The translations under genes and the position numbers were made by a program. From positions 29,015-93,014 of the forward strand of contig JAEXOD010000012.1 in NCBI GenBank assembly GCA_023447335.1: a DNA stretch of 64,000 nt. The letters are read 5' to 3'. The notes beneath the pieces are model-generated. The model was not told where the DNA came from and did no database searches. It was given only the letters and a program-made list of their open reading frames with translations. The DNA comes from Bacteroidota bacterium. Its GTDB lineage: Bacteria > Bacteroidota > Ignavibacteria > Ignavibacteriales > Melioribacteraceae. Positions within the stretch are counted from its first letter, which is position 1; the number at the start of each line of letters is the position of its first letter. Positions 9,036 through 18,023 of this stretch are shown piece after piece.

Positions 9036-10289
9036 TTAAGTTTTTTGTTTTTTCTTTTTTGCAGCAGGGAATAATATATTATTAAGGATTAATCTATACC
9101 CCGGTGAATTTTTATAAATAGTTAAATCTGTAGGAGGGTCTCCGACAGCGTGTTTATAATCTTCCGGGTCATGTCCACCGTAAAATGTAAAAGTACCTCT
9201 TCCGAAATTTCCGTGAATATATCTTACCTGGTCTGTTCCTGCTCTTTCACCTAAAATGTAAACAGATTTTTTAATAAGCTTTTTTCTGAACATTGTAGTT
9301 TGTCCCATAAATCCGCGAATAACATTTACATGATTTTGAGTAAGCATAGTCGGTACGGGGTCAAATTTAGCAGAGAAGTCAAATAAAGTGAAATAATCGT
9401 TTTGTTCGCTTCCGATTTCTTCAATTTGAATATCAATATCACTATACTCGTAAACATAAGGGTTCATATCAATTGTGAAATTTTCAAAAGCAAAAGTATT
9501 ATTAAAGTCTAACTTATTTTGTGCATTAGCATCAGGAGGATCACCGTCAAACATTTTGTCAACAATATCTACATTTTCTGCTGATAAGGCGATATCATAG
9601 CTATCGGTAGCCGAACACATCGCAAACAAGAATCCGCCTTGTGAAATGTATTCTTTTATTTTTAGAACAACCGCTTTTTCCATTTCGGATACTTTGGAAA
9701 ATCCGAGTTTTTTAGCTTCCGATTCATAAAGCATTTGTTGCTCGATATACCAAGGGGCATTGTGAAAACTTGCATAAAATTTACCAAATTGTCCGGTAAA
9801 ATCTTCGTGATGTAAATGAATCCAGTCAAATTTTTCCAGACCGTCAACCAAAATCTCTTTTATCCATATTTTTTGAAAAGGAACTTCAGCATATTCTAAA
9901 GCTAAAGTAACTGCATCGTCCCAAGGTTGAAAACCAGGGGGTACATAAACAGCAATTTCCGGAGCCTTTTCAAGTCGAACAACGTCTGTATTAGAATCGT
10001 CACTTTGCAACTGAGCATAAAGTTCGTTAGATGCAGTAGTACTTAAAACATCGAATCCAACCCCTTTAATTCTGCACTTTAATGCTAAATTATCCGAATA
10101 GTCGGTCATAAATGAGCCGCCTCTGTAATTTAATAACCAATCGGCAACATTTCCTTCCTTAATATGATTAAAAGTAATACCATATGCTTTTAGGTGATCT
10201 GTCTGTTTTATGTCCATATAAATCAGAATTTTTGACTGAGCAAAGCATGTAAACGAAGCAAAAATAAAAAACAGAAGGGTTCTTTTCAT
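9036..10289 (-). CDS. Conserved secreted protein (often labelled 'asparagine synthetase B' in Bacteroidota)
   Basis: A 417-residue protein with a cleavable signal peptide (MKRTLLFFIFASFTCFAQ). The KILIYMDIKQTDHLKAYGI and DWLLNYRGGSFM segments match, from memory, a Bacteroidota family that databases call asparagine synthetase B. The sequence shows neither the N-terminal Cys2 glutaminase domain nor an SGGxDS ATP-pyrophosphatase loop, so that name is not supported. The middle (about 190-260) holds FAMCSATDSYDIALS, resembling a glutamine-amidotransferase-like nucleophile loop, and the C-terminus has GNFGRGTFTFYGGHDPEDY. A class-I-GATase-like periplasmic fold is possible, but function is unknown. 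Confidence 0.7.
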   Translation of the reverse strand: MKRTLLFFIFASFTCFAQSKILIYMDIKQTDHLKAYGITFNHIKEGNVADWLLNYRGGSFMTDYSDNLALKCRIKGVGFDVLSTTASNELYAQLQSDDSNTDVVRLEKAPEIAVYVPPGFQPWDDAVTLALEYAEVPFQKIWIKEILVDGLEKFDWIHLHHEDFTGQFGKFYASFHNAPWYIEQQMLYESEAKKLGFSKVSEMEKAVVLKIKEYISQGGFLFAMCSATDSYDIALSAENVDIVDKMFDGDPPDANAQNKLDFNNTFAFENFTIDMNPYVYEYSDIDIQIEEIGSEQNDYFTLFDFSAKFDPVPTMLTQNHVNVIRGFMGQTTMFRKKLIKKSVYILGERAGTDQVRYIHGNFGRGTFTFYGGHDPEDYKHAVGDPPTDLTIYKNSPGYRLILNNILFPAAKKKKQKT

Positions 10290-10432
10290 AAGTAATATTA
10301 ATTTTAAAATTTTAAGTTACTAAAAATATATAAAAATTTAATTTATAAAAGTGCAAATAAATTTGAAAAAGCGAAAAAAAATCGTTAATTTTATTATCGG
10401 TCAAAATACAATAATTATTTTTCGGAGGAAAA

Positions 10433-11020
10433 ATGGCAACAAAAAAAATATTAATGTTTGTTGGTGATTTTGTTGAAGATTACGAAGCTATGGTCCCATA
10501 CCAAATATTAACAATGGTAGGTCATGATGTTAAAACCGTTTGTCCGGGTAAAAAAGCGGGTGAAACCGTTAAGACTGCTGTACATGATTTTATAGGAGAT
10601 CAAACTTATGCGGAACTACCGGGGCACAGATTTTTAGTTAATTTTGACTTTGATGTAGTTAGGGCAGAAGATTTTGATGCTTTAGTTATTCCCGGTGGTA
10701 GAGCCCCCGAATACCTTAGATTAAATCCGGCTATTATTGAAATTACAAAACATTTTGCAGAAAACAACAAACCGATTGCAGCAATATGCCATGGTCCGCA
10801 GATATTGGCAGCAGCCGGAGTGATAAACGGTAAGCATGTTATTTCATATCCAGCCGTAGGACCTGAATGTGTAGTAGCGGGAGCCAAATTTGGCGAGGTA
10901 GCCCCGGGTGCAGATAATGCGGTAACAGACGGAAATATAGTAACAGCCCCTGCATGGCCAGCACATCCCGAATGGATGAAGCAATTTTTGAAAGTTTTAG
11001 GTTCAGTTATTGAACCTTAA
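10433..11020 (+). CDS. DJ-1/PfpI family protein
   Basis: A 195-residue protein of the DJ-1/PfpI superfamily. The nucleophile elbow is AAICHGPQILAAAG, with Cys followed by His (about residues 118-119), and an upstream Glu in DFVEDYEAMVPYQ (about 15-18) matches the conserved acidic residue of the family. PGGRAPEYLR is also typical. Members act as glyoxalase III or deglycase-type stress proteins, or as peptidases such as PfpI. Sequence alone does not separate these, though a stress/detoxification role in the cytoplasm is most likely. A good ribosome-binding site (CGGAGG) precedes the ATG. Confidence 0.88.
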   Translation: MATKKILMFVGDFVEDYEAMVPYQILTMVGHDVKTVCPGKKAGETVKTAVHDFIGDQTYAELPGHRFLVNFDFDVVRAEDFDALVIPGGRAPEYLRLNPAIIEITKHFAENNKPIAAICHGPQILAAAGVINGKHVISYPAVGPECVVAGAKFGEVAPGADNAVTDGNIVTAPAWPAHPEWMKQFLKVLGSVIEP

Positions 11021-11067
11021 AAATAAATTTAAATAATCAACTTTTTATTAATTATCTAAGGGATGTT

Positions 11068-11328
11068 ATGACAAAATCAATTTTATTAATATTAATAGGT
11101 AGAAGAAAAGATACTGCATTAAAAGTACAGCAAGTTTTAACCGGTTGGGGATGTATTATAAAAACTCGACTAGGAATTCATGACGGTGTTTTAGAAAATT
11201 GTAGCGATGAAGGATTATTAATATTAGAATTACACGGAACTCAAGAACAGATGGATGAATTAACCCGTAAAGTTGGTGTATTACCTGATGTAGAGGCACG
11301 TTTAGTTCAATTAAAATTAGAAGATTAA
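11068..11328 (+). CDS. Small ACT-like protein (TM1266-type putative regulator)
   Basis: An 86-residue protein whose KVQQVLTGWGCIIKTRLGIHDG and DEGLLILELHG segments resemble the TM1266 / iron-only hydrogenase system putative regulator family, a ferredoxin-like ACT fold. No hydrogenase genes are in the window, so the family name should not be read as a function here. A 7-bp GGCTGCC/GGCAGCC hairpin follows at 11336-11353 without a T tract. Confidence 0.6.
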   Translation: MTKSILLILIGRRKDTALKVQQVLTGWGCIIKTRLGIHDGVLENCSDEGLLILELHGTQEQMDELTRKVGVLPDVEARLVQLKLED

Positions 11329-11335
11329 AAATTTA

Positions 11336-11353
11336 GGCTGCCTTTTGGCAGCC
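11336..11353 (+). other. Perfect 7-bp hairpin between two small genes
   Basis: GGCTGCC and GGCAGCC are separated by four T residues. It lies only 8 bases after one stop and 12 before the next start. No poly-T follows, so this may be an attenuating or mRNA-processing structure, not a full terminator. Confidence 0.55.
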
Positions 11354-11364
11354 GATTAAATATT

Positions 11365-11673
11365 ATGCCTTTAACAAAAAAAACATACGCAGAAAAAAAA
11401 ATAACATTAGTAACCTTTACTATTCCGAGAGAGATAGCGGAAAAATTTACACAATGCTCAATAGTGGGTGATTTTAATAATTGGAATCCTCTTGTACATA
11501 AAATGAAACGTAAATCTATTAAAGATGATTTTACGTTAAAAATAGAACTTCCGGCATTTAAAACATTCGAATTTAAGTATTTATTTAACGATTCAAATTG
11601 GTTTATAGAAGACGAAGCGGACGGAATAGTTCCGAATATACACGGATCACAAAATAGTGTATTGAAAACATAG
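11365..11673 (+). CDS. Stand-alone CBM48/AMPK glycogen-binding-like domain
   Basis: A 102-residue protein that is essentially one domain. The core CSIVGDFNNWNPLVHKMKR followed by TFEFKYLFNDSNWFIEDEAD is the classic early-set beta-sandwich of CBM48 (glycogen-branching enzyme and isoamylase N-terminal domains, AMPK beta subunit), including the conserved GDFNNW loop. It carries no catalytic domain. Free-standing versions occur in Bacteroidota and Chlorobi-type genomes and are thought to bind alpha-glucans or act as regulatory subunits. The partner is not visible nearby. Confidence 0.8.
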   Translation: MPLTKKTYAEKKITLVTFTIPREIAEKFTQCSIVGDFNNWNPLVHKMKRKSIKDDFTLKIELPAFKTFEFKYLFNDSNWFIEDEADGIVPNIHGSQNSVLKT

Positions 11674-11850
11674 AACTCGTTAAAAGTCTTTAAATTAAGC
11701 TATATAGAATACTTAAATTATGTTATTTCATTAAATTTTATTAAATTAAAGATTAAATTTTAATTTATTGTGATTATATACCCAAAAATCACTTGAAATA
11801 AATTGAAAAATTATTTAAATTTGTATTCTTTGCAAAAAATAGGTGTATAA

Positions 11851-11994
11851 ATGAAAAGAACATATCAGCCAAGTAATCGTAAAAGAAAAAATAAACACGG
11901 TTTTCGTGCAAGAATGGCTACAAAAAACGGTAGAAAAGTTTTAGCTGCCAGAAGAGCACACGGCAGAAAAAAACTAACAGTTAGCGATGAATAG
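11851..11994 (+). CDS. rpmH: 50S ribosomal protein L34
   Basis: A 47-residue, Arg/Lys-rich protein starting [22 protein letters not shown] and ending [11 protein letters not shown], the standard bL34 sequence. It sits in its usual place directly ahead of rnpA, only two bases separating its stop (11994) from the GTG of rnpA. L34 is part of the large ribosomal subunit. The 180 bases upstream are very AT-rich and presumably contain the promoter of the rpmH-rnpA-yidC operon. Confidence 0.97.
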   Translation: MKRTYQPSNRKRKNKHGFRARMATKNGRKVLAARRAHGRKKLTVSDE

Positions 11995-11996
11995 TC

Positions 11997-12398
11997 GTGA
12001 AAGTATATGACCTTCCTGAAGAAGAACGAATCAAACAGAAAAGAGAATTTGATTTAGTTTATTCTTCAGGAAAAATCATATATAGCAACACTAAAAAGGT
12101 TAAAGCAATTTATTGTTTTTTGAAAGAAGAAAACAACCCCGGTGTAAAAGTTGCTTTTGCAATCTCTAAAAAAGCGGGTAATGCAGTATGGCGAAACAGA
12201 GTAAAACGCCTAATGAGGGAATCATATCGTTTAAATAAGCATGAACTGGCAAAAGAGTGTAAAAATAACAACTTAAAACTATTGTTGGTTTTTTCGCTAC
12301 ATTCAATTAGGAAAAAAAATTACTCAAAAATTTACCTTAAAGATATCTTACCCGAAATATCCGGTTTATTAATCAAATTAAAAGCTTCATTTTCGTAA
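11997..12398 (+). CDS. rnpA: Ribonuclease P protein component
   Basis: A 133-residue basic protein, the normal length for RnpA, starting at GTG two bases after rpmH. The family signature KKAGNAVWRNRVKRLMRESYR (about residues 57-77) contains the RNR box that contacts the catalytic RNA. With the RNase P RNA it removes 5' leaders from tRNA precursors. yidC follows after 22 bases; the small yidD gene often found between the two is absent here. Confidence 0.95.
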   Translation: MKVYDLPEEERIKQKREFDLVYSSGKIIYSNTKKVKAIYCFLKEENNPGVKVAFAISKKAGNAVWRNRVKRLMRESYRLNKHELAKECKNNNLKLLLVFSLHSIRKKNYSKIYLKDILPEISGLLIKLKASFS

Positions 12399-12420
12399 AT
12401 ATAGAGGTCTAAACTATAAT

Positions 12421-14280
12421 ATGGATAAACAGACAACCCTTGCTTTTGTACTAATAGGTTTAATTTTAATTACATGGCTTTATTTCAATTCGCCGGAACC
12501 CCCAAAAGAAGTTAAAAAGGGAAAAGATTCTACTCTTGTTACAAAAGAGAAAAAAGATACAACTGAAAAACCGGCTGTTTTAAAATCAACTGAAGATAAA
12601 ATTAAAGATTCTTTGTTAGCAAACGGTCCATTTGCTGAAAGTACAAAACCCGGCAAAATAATTACAATTGAGACTGATTTAGTTAAAATGACATTGAATA
12701 CAAAAGGGGGGAGGATACTAAGGTATTATCTTAAAGATTATAAAACTTGGTATCATAAAGATAAACCTGCCAATGATTTTTTCAATACTCACGTTCAGTT
12801 AGTTAATCCTAAAAACGGAGGGGACTTAAACCTTCTTTTTGTTACTAAAGACGGACAAAAAGTAAATACTGCAAATTTAGAGTTTGCTACTAATTTAACT
12901 AATTCATATTATAAAATTAGCGGTAAAGATTCTCTTCCTGTTACCTTTACTTACAGAACCGAAGACGGAAAAGTAATTGATAAATCATTTGTTTTTTATG
13001 CAAATAATTATGAAAGCAATTTAGCAATTAAATTTGTTAATATGCAAAATACTATTAGCGGAATGCGATACGATTTAAGTTGGGATGAAGGTATTAATTT
13101 TGTTGAAGCTAATAGTGTAGATGAAGCTAACTATAGCAGCTCAAGCGCTTATATGGGCGGAGAACAAGAAATTATAGATGCATCTCAGCCGGGGGATAAA
13201 GTTCAAAAAGAAATGAACGGAAAAATCGACTGGATTGGGGTAAGAAATAAATATTTTACAATGATTTTAGCACCTAAAAAATCTGACCCGGAATGGGGTG
13301 CAGTTTTTGAAGGAGTTCACAAAGCTATCGGAAAAGGTCAGAAAGAAATTTATTCTGCAAGTATTAAGGTTCCATTCAAGGATTCACCCGAACAGATAGA
13401 TCGATTCACTATGTTTTTAGGACCTTGTGACTATGATTTATTAAAATCATACGATAAAAATTATCAAGCAATTTATGATTTTGGTAGTTTCTTCGGATTA
13501 AAGTTTATCACTCGTCCGATTTCGGAATATATACTTTTACCGGTATTTCAATTTTTACATCTTTTTATTCCTAATTATGGTTTTGTAATTATCTTATTCT
13601 CTTTGCTAATAAAAATTGCGCTCTATCCGCTTTCCAAACAAAGCATGGCATCGATGAAAAAAATGCAATTATTACAACCAAAAATTGCAGAATTAAAAGA
13701 GAAGCACAAAGATGATCAGCAAAAAATTCAATCAGAAACGATGAAATTGTACCAAACCTATGGTATAAATCCTGCCGGCGGTTGTTTACCGATGTTATTA
13801 CAAATGCCGATATTATTTGCTTTGTTCACGTTTTTTAGTGTTGCGATTGAATTACGTAACGAACCGTTTATTTGGTGGATAACTAATCTCTCAAGCCCTG
13901 ATACAATTTTTACACTTCCATTTAAGATTCCTTTGTTTGGCGTTAGTACTGTAAGCGGTCTTGCGATATTGCTTGGTGTTACTATGTTTTTACAACAAAA
14001 ACAAACTGTAAAAGACCCTTCCCAAGCAGCAATGATTTATATGATGCCGATTATGTTTACGTTAATGTTTATGAATTTTAGCAGCGGTTTAAATCTTTAT
14101 TACTTAATGTTTAACTTATTTAGTATTGCTCAACAGGAAATATACAACAAAAGAAAAGGAAATGTTGAACTAGTTCCTGTTAAACCGGGACAGAAAAAAG
14201 GCTTTTTTGCCCGAATGATGGAAGCAGCCGAAAAACAGGCTCATGCACAAAAAGAAGCTAATAAAAACAAAAAAAAATAA
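12421..14280 (+). CDS. yidC: Membrane protein insertase YidC
   Basis: A 619-residue YidC/Oxa1 protein. TM1 spans about residues 6-24, a low-complexity Lys/Thr linker follows, and the large periplasmic P1 domain occupies about 70-345. The conserved insertase core runs from about 365 to 600 with five predicted membrane segments. These include IKIALYPLSKQSMASMKKMQ with the adjoining cytoplasmic helical hairpin (QPKIAELKEKHKDDQQKIQ), and NPAGGCLPMLLQMPILFALF. The C-terminus is a Lys-rich tail. It inserts proteins into the inner membrane alone or with SecYEG. The large P1 domain is typical of Gram-negative-type envelopes. Confidence 0.95.
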   Translation: MDKQTTLAFVLIGLILITWLYFNSPEPPKEVKKGKDSTLVTKEKKDTTEKPAVLKSTEDKIKDSLLANGPFAESTKPGKIITIETDLVKMTLNTKGGRILRYYLKDYKTWYHKDKPANDFFNTHVQLVNPKNGGDLNLLFVTKDGQKVNTANLEFATNLTNSYYKISGKDSLPVTFTYRTEDGKVIDKSFVFYANNYESNLAIKFVNMQNTISGMRYDLSWDEGINFVEANSVDEANYSSSSAYMGGEQEIIDASQPGDKVQKEMNGKIDWIGVRNKYFTMILAPKKSDPEWGAVFEGVHKAIGKGQKEIYSASIKVPFKDSPEQIDRFTMFLGPCDYDLLKSYDKNYQAIYDFGSFFGLKFITRPISEYILLPVFQFLHLFIPNYGFVIILFSLLIKIALYPLSKQSMASMKKMQLLQPKIAELKEKHKDDQQKIQSETMKLYQTYGINPAGGCLPMLLQMPILFALFTFFSVAIELRNEPFIWWITNLSSPDTIFTLPFKIPLFGVSTVSGLAILLGVTMFLQQKQTVKDPSQAAMIYMMPIMFTLMFMNFSSGLNLYYLMFNLFSIAQQEIYNKRKGNVELVPVKPGQKKGFFARMMEAAEKQAHAQKEANKNKKK

Positions 14281-14295
14281 ACTACTCGGCTATAA

Positions 14296-16998
14296 ATGAT
14301 AAATAAATCATTTTTAGTAATTATATTTTTTATTTCTAATATTGCCTTTTTTGGACAGGATACAACTATATATAAGTTAGATCTTGTGCAAAAAAGGCTT
14401 CCTTTTAATCTTTCATATAAAGATTATTCTAATAAACCTATAATCGGTCTTGTTTTAAGCGGGGGCGGCTCTCGCGGATTGTCTCAAATCGGAATTTTAA
14501 AAGCTTTTGAGGAAAAAAATGTTCCGTTCGATTATATTATAGGAACAAGCATGGGGAGCATTGTAGGGGGGATGTATTCATCGGGTTATTCAATAAAACA
14601 AATGGATTCCATAGTTACTAATATTGATTGGAATGATTTCTTTTCTGTGGATGAATCTAACCGACGAGAATTATTTATTGAGCAAAAAATTACTGAAGAC
14701 AAAGCGATATTTTCATTACGGTTTGACGGATTTAATCCCGTAATTCCTATTTCAATAGCAACCGGACAAAAAGTTGCAAACTTCTTAAGTTTATTGGAAT
14801 TTAATGCTCCTATACATTTTGTTAAATCATTTGATGATTTGTTATATAAGTATCGTGCGGTAGCAACCGACTTAGTTTACGGTAAAACAATTGTACTTGC
14901 TAATGGTTCATTGGGAAAAGCAATGAGAGCAAGCAGCAGTATTTCGTTATTGTTATCGCCTGTTAAAATTGATACTCTTTTATTAGTTGACGGTGGATTA
15001 GTTGCCAATGTGCCGGCAAATGTTGCAAAAAATATGGGATGTGATTTAATAATTGCCGGAAATGCGACTTCTCCTTTAAATTCTCGTGAAGAATTAGCTT
15101 ATCCCTGGAACATTGCTGACCAAATGGTTAGTATTCCGATGAGGATAATTGCAAACAAACATATTGAGAATGCTGATTTTTTAATTACACCCGATTTAGA
15201 AAACCTGAAAAATTCGGATTTTTCAAAAATTCGCTCCAGTATTACCGAAGGGTATTATTCGGCTCTGCAAATTGCAGATTCAATTAAAAGCACATATTAT
15301 CGATTACTTAAAGATTCTTTCAAACAAAACGGTGAGTTAATTAATAATTATTCATTTATCTCTGAAGATAGTTTTGTTAAGAGCGAATTAATAAAATATT
15401 TTAGCGGTATTAAAGAAATTCAATTAAATGATTTGATGTTTGCCGTTTATTCAATTTTTAGCAACGGGAATTATAAAGATTTGTGGTTTGAACATATTTA
15501 TGATAACGGTAACAATAAAATTGTAGTCTATTCCGAATTTAATCCACAAGTAAAAAGTATTAAAATTAAAGGAGTAACTAAATTTAATACCGATTATTTG
15601 GATAGTTTATTTCAAGATTTGAAAAATAAACCATATAACTCTAAAGTTATTTTGAAAAAAGTTTTAACACTGCTTCAGGCTTATAGAAATAGCGGTTATT
15701 CACTTGCAGAGATAGAAAAAGTAGGCTTTGATTCAAAGTTAAATGAGATATATTTAACAGTAAAGGAAGGTAAAATAGATAAAATTATTATCGAAGGGAA
15801 TGAACAAACAAATGATGATATTATTTTACGTGAATTTACGATTAAAGAAGGGGATGATTTTGTATATTCAAAAATTGAGAAAGGATTGGTCGGATTAAGA
15901 AGCTCAAACTTTTTTGATGATATCGATATTTCGGTTAGAAGAGAAGATTCGTTAAATTATTTAAACATAAAAGTTGTTGAAAGAAATCCTGCAATTTTGA
16001 GATTTGGTCTAAAAATAGATAATGAAAGCCAAGCTCAGATTTCTTTGGATATGCGGGATGAAAATGTTTACGGAACAGGAACAGAGCTTGGTGTTATGTT
16101 TTTCGGCGGAGTGAGAAACCGTTCTTTTGTAGCTGAATATAAGGCAAATAGAATATTTAAAACTTTTTTTACTTATAAATTAAAAGCATATTATGACCTT
16201 ACTGATGTTAATTTCTATATAGACGACACTACAAAAATTAAAAATAGATTTAAAAGAATAAAAGATAGTGAATATAGACAAATATTGAAGGGAGTATCGT
16301 TAGGAGTAGGTACACAAGCCGGTAAGCTTGGTAATTTTATAATGGAAGGTAGATATGAATCAAATGAAATAAAAAATAAAGTTGATTACAGAGGATCGAC
16401 CTATAAACTTGATGTTGTAGCAATTAAATTTGATTTGACAATTGATTCACAAGATCGTTTCCCTTATCCTAAAAGCGGTTTTTATGTAAAATCATTCTAT
16501 GAAACGGCACAAAAAAACTTTGGCAGCGATATTGGGTATACTAAATTTTATAATTATTATTCAACAACATTTACATTGTATAATGCGCATACAATTTCGA
16601 ATAAACTTATTCTAGGTTTTGCAGATGAAACACTGCCATTAAGTCAGCAGTTTACTTTAGGTGGTCAAAATTCATTTTTTGGCTATCGTGAAAATGAGTT
16701 TAGAGGGAGACAAGTTTTGGTCACTTCATTAGAATATCGATATTATTTGCCATTTAAACTGTTTTTTGACTCATATATAAAAATTCGTTATGATTTAGGT
16801 TCTATATGGGCAAGTAAACAGGAAATAAGGTTTAAAGATCTAAAACATGGTATAGGTACAACAATTTCATTAGATACCCCGATAGGACCGGCAGATTTTT
16901 CAGTCGGAAGGAGTTTTTATTTGAGACAAAGTACGGTTAAGAATATTATTAGCTGGGGTGAAGTTTTCTTCTATTTTAATATCGGGTTTGCATTTTAA
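14296..16998 (+). CDS. Patatin-like phospholipase fused to an Omp85/BamA-type barrel
   Basis: A 900-residue outer-membrane protein. After a signal peptide (about 1-20), a patatin domain (about 48-330) has the oxyanion loop GGGSRG (56-61), nucleophile GTSMG (Ser85) and DGG dyad Asp (about 232). POTRA-like repeats occupy about 410-560 (VKSIKIKGVTKFNTDYLDSL; IDKIIIEGNEQTNDDIILREFTIKEGD). A surface-antigen (Omp85) beta-barrel covers about 580-900, ending in a strand with a terminal Phe. This is the PlpD/type Vd layout, in which the barrel displays or releases a lipase. The gene starts 16 bases after yidC and is probably in the same operon. Catalytic residues all look intact. Confidence 0.9.
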   Translation: MINKSFLVIIFFISNIAFFGQDTTIYKLDLVQKRLPFNLSYKDYSNKPIIGLVLSGGGSRGLSQIGILKAFEEKNVPFDYIIGTSMGSIVGGMYSSGYSIKQMDSIVTNIDWNDFFSVDESNRRELFIEQKITEDKAIFSLRFDGFNPVIPISIATGQKVANFLSLLEFNAPIHFVKSFDDLLYKYRAVATDLVYGKTIVLANGSLGKAMRASSSISLLLSPVKIDTLLLVDGGLVANVPANVAKNMGCDLIIAGNATSPLNSREELAYPWNIADQMVSIPMRIIANKHIENADFLITPDLENLKNSDFSKIRSSITEGYYSALQIADSIKSTYYRLLKDSFKQNGELINNYSFISEDSFVKSELIKYFSGIKEIQLNDLMFAVYSIFSNGNYKDLWFEHIYDNGNNKIVVYSEFNPQVKSIKIKGVTKFNTDYLDSLFQDLKNKPYNSKVILKKVLTLLQAYRNSGYSLAEIEKVGFDSKLNEIYLTVKEGKIDKIIIEGNEQTNDDIILREFTIKEGDDFVYSKIEKGLVGLRSSNFFDDIDISVRREDSLNYLNIKVVERNPAILRFGLKIDNESQAQISLDMRDENVYGTGTELGVMFFGGVRNRSFVAEYKANRIFKTFFTYKLKAYYDLTDVNFYIDDTTKIKNRFKRIKDSEYRQILKGVSLGVGTQAGKLGNFIMEGRYESNEIKNKVDYRGSTYKLDVVAIKFDLTIDSQDRFPYPKSGFYVKSFYETAQKNFGSDIGYTKFYNYYSTTFTLYNAHTISNKLILGFADETLPLSQQFTLGGQNSFFGYRENEFRGRQVLVTSLEYRYYLPFKLFFDSYIKIRYDLGSIWASKQEIRFKDLKHGIGTTISLDTPIGPADFSVGRSFYLRQSTVKNIISWGEVFFYFNIGFAF

Positions 16999-17133
16999 TA
17001 TTAAAAATTATTAGTTTAAATATTTATTAAAAAATAGCGTGATAATCTTGACATTTTTATCATATTTGTGTATTTTTATATAAGATATTTAGCTCCACTT
17101 ATATTTTTTTATAATTAACCTATAGGGTTAAAC

Positions 17134-17565
17134 ATGATTTATACAAAAACAGGTGAGTACGCAATTCGTGCTATTTTATTTTTAGCACGTCAACCAAAAG
17201 AAAATCTAATAATGTCATCGGAAATAGCTAAAAGTGAAGAAATTCCGTCTCATTATTTAGCCAAAATATTGCAGCGTATGGCAAAATTTGGATATGTAGA
17301 TTCATTTAAGGGAAGAGGCGGCGGATTTAAAATAACAGATGCTGCTATGAAAAGTTCTATTTTGGAAATAGTAGAAAGAGTTGAAGGACCTATTATTAAC
17401 TTGAAATGTGTTACCGGTTTAAAAGAATGTTCCGATGAAACACCTTGTCCTTTACACGAGGAATGGGCTGAATTAAGGAATAGGATATATAATTTAATTT
17501 CAAGTAAATCTGTGGCAGAAGTAGCAGAAAAGTACTCTCAAACGTTACGAAAACCCGTAAAATAG
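17134..17565 (+). CDS. Rrf2 family transcriptional regulator with Fe-S cysteines
   Basis: A 143-residue Rrf2 protein. The N-terminal winged helix (about 1-80) contains GEYAIRAILFLA and YLAKILQRMAKFGYVDSFKGRGGGF, the recognition helix and wing. The cluster-binding loop has C92, C99 and C105 (CVTGLKECSDETPC), as in IscR, NsrR and RsrR, so it probably senses iron-sulfur status, NO or redox state. It is a single gene with an AT-rich upstream region and a strong terminator after it. The target regulon is not evident from its neighbours. Confidence 0.88.
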   Translation: MIYTKTGEYAIRAILFLARQPKENLIMSSEIAKSEEIPSHYLAKILQRMAKFGYVDSFKGRGGGFKITDAAMKSSILEIVERVEGPIINLKCVTGLKECSDETPCPLHEEWAELRNRIYNLISSKSVAEVAEKYSQTLRKPVK

Positions 17566-17572
17566 TTTAGAT

Positions 17573-17598
17573 TAAAAACCCGCTTTTGCGGGTTTTTT
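17573..17598 (+). terminator. Rho-independent terminator after the Rrf2 gene
   Basis: AAAACCCGC pairs with GCGGGTTTT around a TTT loop, followed by T residues. It lies just after the stop at 17565 and just before the convergent gene's stop at 17600, so it may serve both strands. Confidence 0.85.
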
Positions 17599-17599
17599 G

Positions 17600-18022
17600 C
17601 TATTTATTATCATTAAAATATAGTTTAACATATTCTAAATCTGATGCTAACAAACTTAGATTTGATAAACTTTCGGTTGTTAATTGGAAATATTTTTCCG
17701 TTAATATCTCGTTAATAAAAGAACCACCTTTAAGACTAATCTCTTTTAATCCGCCAATCATTATTTCAGTGTGATATTTTATTTCGTTTCTGAGCTTTTC
17801 AAAATAATTGTTATCAAATTTATTATCGCTATTTTTTATAATTCTCATTAAGCCGTTAAATGCTTTTGCGGAAAACAATACATTTTCAAGGACTGAAAAT
17901 AAATTGTTGTTTTTAACTATTTCTAATATTCGTTTTAAATCTTCAATATTATTTAGTTTGTTATTCGAAAAATCATTTAATGAATTTATAAATTCTTCAA
18001 CATTTATTTCGCCAAGTGTCAT
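17600..18022 (-). CDS. Hypothetical alpha-helical protein
   Basis: An unrecognised 140-residue protein with no signal peptide or membrane span. It appears all-helical (repeated Asn/Leu/Lys-rich stretches such as SLNDFSNNKLNNIEDLKRILEIVKNNN). It starts one base after the O-methyltransferase stop (18024) on the same strand, so the two are surely co-transcribed and probably translationally coupled. No function can be proposed beyond that association. Confidence 0.65.
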   Translation of the reverse strand: MTLGEINVEEFINSLNDFSNNKLNNIEDLKRILEIVKNNNLFSVLENVLFSAKAFNGLMRIIKNSDNKFDNNYFEKLRNEIKYHTEIMIGGLKEISLKGGSFINEILTEKYFQLTTESLSNLSLLASDLEYVKLYFNDNK

Positions 18023-18023
18023 A

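Noticed and set aside
9036..10289. Asparagine synthetase B
   Set aside because: The secreted protein lacks both the Cys2 glutaminase start and the ATP-pyrophosphatase loop, so I record the name only as a likely inherited database label.
11674..11850. AT-rich region before rpmH as replication origin
   Set aside because: rpmH is often near oriC, but I saw no TTATCCACA-type DnaA box cluster here and no dnaA gene beside it.
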